Shown here piece by piece: positions 7,477 to 12,775 of a stretch of DNA of 12,775 nucleotides (its first letter is position 1; each line of letters starts with the position of its first letter). The stretch is taken from positions 1 through 12,775 of the forward strand of contig CALLBE010000109.1 of assembly GCA_938001985.1 (NCBI GenBank). Reading direction: 5' to 3'. The notes beneath the pieces were generated by a model. That model saw only the letters and a program-made list of their open reading frames with translations. It was not told where the DNA came from and did no database searches. Origin of the DNA: an uncultured Verrucomicrobiales bacterium (GTDB taxonomy: Bacteria; Verrucomicrobiota; Verrucomicrobiia; Verrucomicrobiales; Akkermansiaceae). A program made the translations under genes and the position numbers.

Positions 7477-8889
7477 ATGAAAACAAAGCCCGCCCCATTT
7501 CGACGGTTCAAAGCAGAGCATTCTCCCGCGGTTAAATTGGCTGTTTATTATGCAGCCTTCTTTGGCCTTCTCTGCATGGGATTGTTTTGGATGGCGAACC
7601 AATCGCTTGAACATACCATCCAAAAAAAACAGCTTAAGGCCGTTAAGAATAAAGCCTTAGAATATAAAGCGTGGTACACTAAAGGCGACCTGCAGCAATT
7701 GGAAAGCCGAATGAGTGAGCAAACACTCCAAGCAGGTGACACTCTTTTTGTTCATATTTTTGGTGATACTTATGATTATATTAATTTCACCAAAGACACC
7801 GCAATTGAGTTCCCTCAGGGCGAGCTAGACGCCTTAGATCAAATGGTCTCAGGGAATAATATTCCCATGGGTGATTATGATTGGACCATTCACTCAGTGC
7901 CTATCGAGGGAACGAATTTGGTCTTACAAGCTGGTAAACATAGTCAAGCCGTTCAGAACACCTTGGCCGACTTTAAAAAGACATCACTTCTTTTTTTAAT
8001 CCCCGGAGCCATCATCGCAATTATCGGAGGGGTATTACTCGCCTACCGCTTTCTTGCGCCAACTCGTCAACTGGTCTCTACCATGGAAGGCATTCTTGAA
8101 AGTGGCGACTTATCCCAGAGAGCTCTCACCATGTACAAGGGTAACGAGCTGAACAAGATGGTCGAACTCTTCAATCGTCTTTTGGGCGAAAACCAAAGGT
8201 TGATCCAAGTCATGCAAGACTCGCTCGATCACATCGCTCACGACCTCAGAACCCCACTCACACGGATTCGCATCACTTCCGAACGAGCACTGACCAATTC
8301 GAGTAAATCATCCCCATCAGAGCTACAAACGGCTTTGTCAGACTGCGCCGAAGAGGTTGATTACATCGAAAGATTACTAACGGTTCTCATGAATGTAGCC
8401 GAGGCGCAATCAGGGGCAATCACCCTTAAAAAAGAGCCCATAGTTGCCTATAGTTTACTCGAAGATGTCTTAGAACTTTACGAATTCGTTGCTGAGGACA
8501 AAGAAATTAAATTTGCAATCGACTGCCCTGACTCACTTTCCCTAGAAGCCGACCGCACTAGACTTGCCCAAGTGCTGGCTAATTTAGTCGATAACGCGAT
8601 TAAATACAGCCCTCAACACTCTACCATATCCATCAGCTGCCAAGAAGCCGGAGACGCCGTTGAGATTAAAGTGACAGACCAAGGGATTGGCATCAGTGCT
8701 GAAGATCTACCTCATATATGGAATAGACTTTACCGAGCTGACCGCAGCCGCACAGAAAAGGGAATGGGCTTGGGGCTCAGTTTAGTAAAAGCGATTACCG
8801 AGACCCACGGCGGTGAGATTGAGGTGACTAGCCAACTGAATAAGGGTTCCGAGTTTAAAATAACACTCCCATCGCACAAACAAAGATAG
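7477..8889 (+). CDS. HAMP-domain sensor histidine kinase
   Basis: Inner-membrane kinase of 470 residues, presumed partner of the preceding regulator. TM1 is about residues 20-40, a periplasmic sensor of about 125 residues follows (45-168), then TM2 (about 169-190) and a HAMP linker (about 191-245). The HisKA box has the phosphoacceptor His255 in HDLRTPLTRIR. The HATPase domain has the N-box with Asn369 and Asn373 (LANLVDNAIKYSP), the G1 box DQGIGIS (401-407) and the G2 box GMGLGLSLVKAI (429-440). All catalytic motifs are intact. The sensor region is not a domain I recognise; its signal is unknown, though the mrp context makes Na+, pH or envelope stress reasonable guesses. Confidence 0.93.
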   Translation: MKTKPAPFRRFKAEHSPAVKLAVYYAAFFGLLCMGLFWMANQSLEHTIQKKQLKAVKNKALEYKAWYTKGDLQQLESRMSEQTLQAGDTLFVHIFGDTYDYINFTKDTAIEFPQGELDALDQMVSGNNIPMGDYDWTIHSVPIEGTNLVLQAGKHSQAVQNTLADFKKTSLLFLIPGAIIAIIGGVLLAYRFLAPTRQLVSTMEGILESGDLSQRALTMYKGNELNKMVELFNRLLGENQRLIQVMQDSLDHIAHDLRTPLTRIRITSERALTNSSKSSPSELQTALSDCAEEVDYIERLLTVLMNVAEAQSGAITLKKEPIVAYSLLEDVLELYEFVAEDKEIKFAIDCPDSLSLEADRTRLAQVLANLVDNAIKYSPQHSTISISCQEAGDAVEIKVTDQGIGISAEDLPHIWNRLYRADRSRTEKGMGLGLSLVKAITETHGGEIEVTSQLNKGSEFKITLPSHKQR

Positions 8890-8910
8890 TGCCACAGAGC
8901 GTGATGCTTT

Positions 8911-8941
8911 TAAAAAAAGAAAGGCTAGATCTCTCTAGCCT
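8911..8941 (-). terminator. Intrinsic terminator of the outer-membrane protein gene
   Basis: An 8-bp perfect stem, AGGCTAGA (8922-8929) with TCTAGCCT (8934-8941), closes a 4-nt loop. On the minus strand it is followed directly by a T-rich run (complement of 8911-8921), as expected for a Rho-independent terminator of the gene at 9008-9928. On the plus strand there is an A-run before the stem but no T-run after it, so it would be at most a weak terminator for the mrp operon. Confidence 0.8.
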
Positions 8942-9007
8942 GAAGTCTGCAACCTGTAATAAATGTTAACTCCGCACTTATCAGCAGTGCTTCAACGTTC
9001 TTGTTTC

Positions 9008-9928
9008 TTAGAACTTAAGGTTCAGTGTCGCTGTAAAACGGCTCTCATAAAGACTGCTTTCTGATTCCGTTAATGGGATTTCATAAACAAGGCCAGACGT
9101 GAGCGTGTCGGTCAATTGACTTTGGAAACCCAACCCTAACGTGACTAAGTCATTGTCTCCTCCATTAGCCGCGCCAAAGTTAATTAAATCACCACCTTCG
9201 AAGTTAACGTTCTGAGAAACCGTCGTTCCTAATTGGCGACTGTAATCAAATGAGCCATCACCTTCTTGCAAGGTTGTATACCAGTTAAGTTCTATAAAAG
9301 GAATCATGGCCTTTGAGTGATGATAACTGGCATGAGCACTCACAAACCCTGTGAAGGATTCACTATCACTGAAGGGGATATGAAGTCCGGAAGCGACCGA
9401 TATTTGGGTATCTCCGTAGAACTTCAAACCACTCAGGATAAGATTTAAAGCACCGTCACCTTGCCCTTGAAAAACCTCGGATTCCCCTGTTGGGATTTCA
9501 ATACTCGCGATACCAGAAAGGGCCGTCGAGTTTTCATGATCTAAAATATAGGCATACTTCAAACCAGCGGCAAGGTTCGCAAAACCTTGAGTCCCAGTAA
9601 ACGTATCATCAGGGTTGAAATCAATATAACCATCTTTTAACGCAACAATAGAAAGACGCTCACTCAAGGCAAATTCGGCCTGCAGAGCAAAAAGGTTCAA
9701 ATCCCCACCAAAAGGCACTTCAGTATTGTTTGCTAAGGTAACTCGGTCAGGAAATTTGTGATTCATATAAATTCCTCGTATCTGGTTTTGAGGAATGGCC
9801 AAATCGTGTTGAGTTAAATTAGTCATCGGCCGAATCGCTCGATCAAAATCTGATGCCATTGCGGAATGAATACTCAGAAGCCCGATCGCTGCGGTGGATA
9901 CACTTAAGGTGAATTTGGTTTTTTTCAT
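9008..9928 (-). CDS. Putative outer-membrane beta-barrel protein
   Basis: Protein of 306 residues with a clear Sec signal peptide: MKKTK, a hydrophobic core, and a likely cut after AMA at residue 25. The mature part alternates amphipathic strands with Gly/Asp/Asn-rich turns and ends in Phe (TATLNLKF), the usual C-terminal signal for outer-membrane barrels. The stretch GFANLAAGLKYAYILDHENS followed by IEIPTG (about 115-148) resembles the MetA/phenol-degradation-type transporter or porin-like family, so a 12-14-strand channel is possible; the substrate is unknown. The ATG is preceded by AAGGGA 8 nt upstream, a better ribosome binding site than the mrp genes have. It has its own terminator and upstream region, so it is probably monocistronic. 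Confidence 0.8.
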   Translation of the reverse strand: MKKTKFTLSVSTAAIGLLSIHSAMASDFDRAIRPMTNLTQHDLAIPQNQIRGIYMNHKFPDRVTLANNTEVPFGGDLNLFALQAEFALSERLSIVALKDGYIDFNPDDTFTGTQGFANLAAGLKYAYILDHENSTALSGIASIEIPTGESEVFQGQGDGALNLILSGLKFYGDTQISVASGLHIPFSDSESFTGFVSAHASYHHSKAMIPFIELNWYTTLQEGDGSFDYSRQLGTTVSQNVNFEGGDLINFGAANGGDNDLVTLGLGFQSQLTDTLTSGLVYEIPLTESESSLYESRFTATLNLKF

Positions 9929-9983
9929 ATTTGTTGTCCCTTATTTGAAGGTCCTTAAAATATAATCCATTAACCTTTCCCAA

Positions 9984-10011
9984 AAATTACGGCATGATTA
10001 CATTTACGCAA
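9984..10011 (-). promoter_or_regulatory. Promoter candidate for the outer-membrane protein gene
   Basis: Read on the minus strand, TTGCGT (10011-10006) and TAATTT (9989-9984) are separated by 16 bp, a reasonable -35/-10 pair. Transcription would begin near 9977 and give a leader of about 50 nt containing the AAGGGA ribosome binding site. The boxes are imperfect, and the region is AT-rich enough for chance matches. Confidence 0.35.
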
Positions 10012-10166
10012 CAATCTAACTGTTAGTGTTTTGCGTTAATTTAAGGTCGATATACCCACCTATTAAATCGTTTTTACCAGCCCAAGAAACTCAGCTCTAA
10101 AATGGGCGAAAATTAATACAGCAAAGGCCTAAAAAAGAAAAAAGCAGAGCCTTCTAATAACGAGCA

Positions 10167-10207
10167 CACGGATACCCCTAGGACATATAGTCCCTCAGGT
10201 ATCCGTG
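10167..10207 (-). terminator. Large stem-loop downstream of second usp, probable terminator
   Basis: CACGGATACC (10167-10176) pairs perfectly with GGTATCCGTG (10198-10207). The 21-nt loop contains an inner 4-bp stem, GGAC (10181-10184) with GTCC (10190-10193). It lies about 45 nt past the usp stop on the minus strand. The nearest T-rich run in that direction is 22 nt further on (complement of 10131-10144), so it is not a textbook terminator. It could instead protect the 3' end or work together with the distal U-run. Confidence 0.5.
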
Positions 10208-10251
10208 ACTTCTATCATCGTAGATTTGATATCAATGATGATCGTTTTTAA

Positions 10252-11229
10252 CTAAGCCCTAAGTGCTTCCACTGTAGCGGCTTCAGCCGTTTTGATCGTT
10301 TTTGTCTCAATCTCAGTTTCAGCGGAGTCTCCACGGAGGTATTTCTCCAGCATTTCAGCTCCTGTTCCTTTATGTTTCACGGCTAAAACAGGTCTGGTTG
10401 CGTGCCTTAGTAGATTCTCTGACACAGAACCTAAGAACCATGCGCTATCAGAGTTACTACCACGACAACTTAGGATCACCAGATCTGCCTTTGAATTCTC
10501 GGCATACTCATTGATTGCAAGTGCGGTATGATTATTAAATTCATTATGAGTCTTGATAGTGACACCTGTCTCCTCAAAGTCTGAATAGAAGTGCTCGTGC
10601 TCGGATTCTGCATGTTCTTTGCAAAGATCTATCAAAAGGCTCTCTGCCGTAGTGGATTTAAACATCTTGTTACCGAGATTGTAAGAGTGGTAACTATTGA
10701 TTTCTGGTATTTTGAGTGATTTGGCAAATGCTGCCGCAATCTCAACCGCATAATTCGAGTGCAACGAGAAGTCGGTTGGGATCATCAGGCTCGATATTTT
10801 AGGCTCACTATCTTCTGGCAACATCAAGATCGAACACGTTGACTTTCGTATCATTCGAATAGCCAATGAAGCCCCCAGGACTTCTTTACCCAAAATCACG
10901 AGATCAGCCTCAAGGTTCGCTGTCTTTTCTAAGAAATAATGCAGCATGTCTTTGCCGCTTTCCACATGGAAAATAACTTCAGTTGCTTTAGGCCCTCTCC
11001 AGTATTTTTCGACCGATTCTAATAGCTCGGATTCAATCTCGAACTCCAAGGCAGATTCCATCCAGTTCTCCCCTCTGTTCTTAGACTCCCATACGAATTT
11101 ATGGTTGAAGTTCACGAAATGAACCTCCTTCGACGCCGACAGTCGAGCAATCATGGAAGCCCAGAGTATGATGTTTTTGTCTGTTTCATCTCCAGCCAGT
11201 GGAACTAGTATTTTCTCATGTCTTTTCAT
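10252..11229 (-). CDS. Tandem UspA-domain universal stress protein, second copy
   Basis: Protein of 325 residues, a clear paralogue of the one at 292-1245: both begin MKRH, share IRKSTCS, PTDFSLHS, ILSCRGSNS and a KGTGA tail, and about half of the second domain looks identical by eye. Domain 2 has SCRG-9x-GS, so nucleotide binding is plausible; domain 1 lacks a complete signature. The extra C-terminal end is rich in Glu, Thr and Ala. There is no Shine-Dalgarno sequence before the ATG, only A-rich sequence as with the first copy. It stands alone on the minus strand, divergent from the HTH gene at 11495 across a 265-bp spacer, so its regulation differs from that of the operon copy. Confidence 0.9.
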   Translation of the reverse strand: MKRHEKILVPLAGDETDKNIILWASMIARLSASKEVHFVNFNHKFVWESKNRGENWMESALEFEIESELLESVEKYWRGPKATEVIFHVESGKDMLHYFLEKTANLEADLVILGKEVLGASLAIRMIRKSTCSILMLPEDSEPKISSLMIPTDFSLHSNYAVEIAAAFAKSLKIPEINSYHSYNLGNKMFKSTTAESLLIDLCKEHAESEHEHFYSDFEETGVTIKTHNEFNNHTALAINEYAENSKADLVILSCRGSNSDSAWFLGSVSENLLRHATRPVLAVKHKGTGAEMLEKYLRGDSAETEIETKTIKTAEAATVEALRA

Positions 11230-11390
11230 AATATTGGTTTTTGTTTTGGGTTTCTTAAATCAGAAGGATTGCCTATTGATTCTGAAAAACTTACAGCACA
11301 AAACTCAGGAATCGTCTCAACCGAATTTCGTGTTGGAATTGATCATCTTTACTCTAAAAGGCGGCACTTTGGGTGGTGATTCATTTAGTC

Positions 11391-11444
11391 CGAAATAGTC
11401 TTCTTAGTTTGATTCAACTTAGGAAAAACCAGAAGATTATTTCG
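11391..11444. repeat. Long inverted repeat in the usp/HTH divergent spacer
   Basis: CGAAATAGTCTTCT (11391-11404) and AGAAGATTATTTCG (11431-11444) are inverted copies with 13 of 14 positions matching; the odd position would be a G-U pair in RNA. The 26-bp spacer separates the half-sites by about four helical turns, centre to centre. It ends 50 bp before the HTH start and lies about 160 bp upstream of usp. No T-run follows on either side, so a regulatory site is likelier than a terminator. Confidence 0.55.
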
Positions 11445-11494
11445 CAATTAAAAAAACGTGTTTACTTTTTCGCTAAAAAAGCCAAATTAAACCT

Positions 11495-11770
11495 GTGGGA
11501 GCAAGTTGGACATTTTTAACAAATCATGCACACGTGATGATCTGCTTAAGTGAATACGCAGACATTTCATTACGTAAAGTTGCTGAAAAGGTTGGTATTA
11601 CCGAACGCGCGGTGCAACGCATCGTATTGGATCTCGAAACTGAAGGTTTTCTAACTCGTGAAAAAGTAGGTAGGAAAAATACTTATACTTTAAAAAAAGA
11701 TATCAACCTTCGACACCCGCTTGAGTCACACCGCACGATTGGCGATGTGATTCATTCGATAACGGATTAA
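11495..11770 (+). CDS. Small winged helix-turn-helix transcriptional regulator
   Basis: Protein of 91 residues that is almost entirely a winged-helix DNA-binding domain. The N-terminal [10 protein letters not shown] (residues 5-14) and the core [20 protein letters not shown] (29-48), followed by the wing [16 protein letters not shown], match a widespread family of about 90-120 residues often labelled MarR-like. The tail [13 protein letters not shown] (72-84) is also typical. The GTG at 11495 was chosen because it keeps the conserved [10 protein letters not shown] segment; the later ATG would cut it off. No ribosome binding site is evident. There is no ligand or effector domain. The stop overlaps the end of the convergent gene by 4 nt. 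Its target is unknown; the neighbouring usp promoter is a candidate. Confidence 0.85.
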   Translation: MGASWTFLTNHAHVMICLSEYADISLRKVAEKVGITERAVQRIVLDLETEGFLTREKVGRKNTYTLKKDINLRHPLESHRTIGDVIHSITD

Positions 11771-12348
11771 CCTTTAGAGTAAGGCAGCGAGGAATCTTGT
11801 AGGAATAGGAGTACTCTTCCATCATCCATTTTTACATACCCCTTCGTATACTCGACTTTGGTTTCCTTACCGGACTTATCGGTGAAGTAATAATGCCCCA
11901 TTGCGATGGCTTTATTTCCAAATGTTTTGACCGTGTGGTTGTCGAACCTTACCTTCGTCCAAGGTTTTAATGCAAACCCCTTGTCCTCCGGATACTTGTC
12001 ATTACCAGCTACAAAGTAAGATAAGGTGCCTTCAAGATCAGGTCTAAAGGGAGCGTCTGCTGCTAGAGTTGGCTTAAACTGAATCGCCCCAAGCTCGAAC
12101 GCATAAGCTGTTTTAGCGGCTTTCTTAGCAGCATCATAAGCTTTGCCTCCAGAGGCTCCGATTTTCACGACCGCATTCCCCCACATTTCCTGAGCCGCTT
12201 TAATATCATCAATAGAGATTGCCTTTGCCGTGTTCGGTAGGGTTTCCGTAATGGCCTCTATATCCACTTCTGTTTTTCCTGTTGCGGTTGAATATAGGAT
12301 GGCTGATGAGGCGATTAGTGTTGTCAGTTTAGTCATGGTTTTTTTCAT
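11767..12348 (-). CDS. Secreted NTF2/SnoaL-like protein
   Basis: Protein of 193 residues with a probable signal peptide (MKKTMTK, then a hydrophobic stretch to about residue 24). The mature part carries [10 protein letters not shown] (51-60), [17 protein letters not shown] (91-107), [23 protein letters not shown] (121-135), AMGHYYF (149-155) and DSSLPY (185-190). As I recall, this pattern belongs to small NTF2-fold (CaMKII-association or SnoaL-like) proteins of marine bacteria, often mislabelled phosphoribosyl-AMP cyclohydrolase. There are no cysteines at all, which argues against that enzyme. Relatives often have HHSSLPY where this one has QDSSLPY, so a possible active-site His pair may be lost. 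The ligand or reaction is unknown. AGGG lies 12-15 nt before the ATG. It converges on, and overlaps by 4 nt, the HTH gene. Confidence 0.78.
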   Translation of the reverse strand: MKKTMTKLTTLIASSAILYSTATGKTEVDIEAITETLPNTAKAISIDDIKAAQEMWGNAVVKIGASGGKAYDAAKKAAKTAYAFELGAIQFKPTLAADAPFRPDLEGTLSYFVAGNDKYPEDKGFALKPWTKVRFDNHTVKTFGNKAIAMGHYYFTDKSGKETKVEYTKGYVKMDDGRVLLFLQDSSLPYSKG

Positions 12349-12436
12349 ATTTTTATTTTGCCCTAATGATGTGAGCGTTTATTCGGTCACCGTTCCTTAA
12401 GACATGATTAATAAACCACACCAATATTACCGTTTA

Positions 12437-12446
12437 CTTTCCCAAA
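12437..12446 (-). promoter_or_regulatory. Upstream element shared with the outer-membrane protein gene
   Basis: CTTTCCCAAA on the plus strand (TTTGGGAAAG toward the gene) lies about 90 nt before the NTF2-like gene. The same 10-mer sits at 9975-9984, about 50 nt before the outer-membrane protein gene, in the same orientation. Similarity continues imperfectly into adjacent sequence (ATATTACCGTTTAC against ATATAATCCATTAAC). It may be a shared regulator site for two exported-protein genes, but two copies in AT-rich DNA are weak evidence. Confidence 0.3.
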
Positions 12447-12614
12447 CATGACATGTGTGTAATAATTGACTTTAAACACTAACGCAAATAATGACTCACC
12501 CTCAACCCTAAGACAATGAGCGTTACCAGCGCCTTACTTTAACGTTAATTATCCAGTTAATTTTTTTGCAACTAGCGCAGTGCCCTCCCCTAAGGCGCTC
12601 CTAGCTGCTTTCTC

Positions 12615-12775
12615 GTGAAACAAATTATCGTTTTATTCGACCGACCCCTTTTTTACCTGGAATGGCTTAGGAGGAGCTGATCCAGATTTTTTCAATTCAA
12701 CGTCAGGACTAAGAGGCTATAAGGGCAGCTGTTATGAGGGAGGTTTACGTATTCCCTGTATCGTTAAATGGCCAA
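12615..12775 (+). pseudogene. Frameshifted, 5'-truncated sulfatase remnant
   Basis: One frame reads [16 protein letters not shown] and then CIVKWP up to the window edge, preceded by [13 protein letters not shown]. This is the conserved segment after the SDNG motif in formylglycine-dependent sulfatases (usual form LRG-K-x-x-x-YEGGIRVPFI-x-x-WPG). Just upstream, a different frame (12618-12638) reads KQIIVLF, which fits the strand before SDNG (usually KNTIVLF). The switch to the other frame happens near 12639, where SDNG should lie but only TDP remains, and a TGA (12616-12618) blocks the downstream frame. The roughly 250-300 residues with the catalytic C-x-P-x-R motif are absent, since the convergent gene occupies that space. 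The remnant is therefore inactive; it continues off the window. Confidence 0.7.

Larger units (their letters stand above)
9929..10251. other. Intergenic region between outer-membrane protein and second usp
   Basis: A 323-bp spacer without a credible gene. From the usp side it holds a 6-bp stem ATCATC/GATGAT (10214-10219 with 10237-10242) that encloses the palindrome TTGATATCAA (10226-10235), then the larger hairpin at 10167-10207, then an A-rich run (10131-10144; T-rich on the minus strand). The part nearest the outer-membrane gene is AT-rich and holds its presumed promoter and the CTTTCCCAAA element (9975-9984). Confidence 0.6.

Noticed and set aside
8974..8990. Small hairpin GCACT/AGTGC as terminator of the kinase gene
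   Set aside because: The stem is only 5 bp and the following sequence is merely T-rich, without a run. It could contribute to termination, but the evidence is too thin.
9929..10251. Non-coding RNA gene in the usp/outer-membrane spacer
   Set aside because: The stem-loops are more simply explained as 3' elements of the usp transcript. No promoter-plus-terminator arrangement for an independent RNA was seen.
11153..11398. Plus-strand reading frame across the usp start and spacer
   Set aside because: Much of it is antisense to a well-supported usp gene, and the remainder lies in AT-rich spacer. It has no recognisable domain or ribosome binding site.
11495..11770. Full MarR-family regulator or anti-toxin-like gene
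   Set aside because: At 91 residues it lacks the dimerisation helices of MarR, and no toxin-like partner overlaps it. It fits the small winged-HTH family as a complete protein.
11767..12348. Phosphoribosyl-AMP cyclohydrolase (HisI) for the secreted protein
   Set aside because: It has no cysteines and none of the metal-binding Cys/His motifs of HisI, and it carries a signal peptide. The label seems to be a propagated misannotation of NTF2-like proteins.
12466..12494. Plus-strand promoter TTGACT-17 bp-TAATGA before the sulfatase remnant
   Set aside because: The -35 is good but the -10 matches the consensus poorly, and there is no intact gene downstream to support it.

Overview
The window (about 12.8 kb, moderate GC, with AT-rich spacers) looks chromosomal and comes from a Gram-negative, probably marine bacterium. 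The evidence is a signal-peptide-bearing outer-membrane beta-barrel protein ending in Phe, a complete Mrp-type cation/proton antiporter operon, a sulfatase remnant and a secreted NTF2-like protein. Most genes in the main operon start without a Shine-Dalgarno sequence. This mix fits Verrucomicrobiota of the Opitutae/Puniceicoccales kind, which are rich in sulfatases, but that is an inference from gene content and not a phylogenetic result.

Layout. Positions 1-291 are an AT-rich leader containing a perfect 28-bp palindrome at the very edge, a weak promoter candidate and two stem-loops. A tightly packed plus-strand unit of ten genes then runs from 292 to 8889: a tandem UspA-type stress protein, mrpA, mrpB, mrpC, mrpD, a short mrpE, mrpF, mrpG, an OmpR-family response regulator and its HAMP/HisKA sensor kinase. 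Junctions are overlaps or gaps of at most 21 nt, so one transcript is likely. A hairpin with a U-tract on the minus strand (8911-8941) separates this unit from convergent minus-strand genes: an outer-membrane barrel protein (9008-9928) and a second tandem Usp (10252-11229) that is a paralogue of the first. Divergent from the second usp is a small winged-HTH regulator (11495-11770), whose 3' end overlaps that of a minus-strand gene for a secreted NTF2-like protein (11767-12348). The right edge (12615-12775) holds a frameshifted, 5'-truncated sulfatase remnant running off the window.

How it fits together. The Mrp proteins form a multisubunit Na+(K+)/H+ antiporter for pH and salt homeostasis. 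Placing a Usp at the head and a two-component system at the tail suggests a self-contained ion/pH stress module in which the kinase senses an envelope or ionic signal and may control the operon. The second Usp, with its own long inverted repeat in the divergent spacer next to the HTH gene, may be a separately regulated copy. I see no defence system, CRISPR array, tRNA, rRNA or intact mobile element. The most unusual points are the Usp-Mrp-two-component operon, the MrpE lacking its N-terminal membrane segments, the inverted repeat beside the HTH gene, the shared upstream element of the two secreted-protein genes, and the decayed sulfatase.
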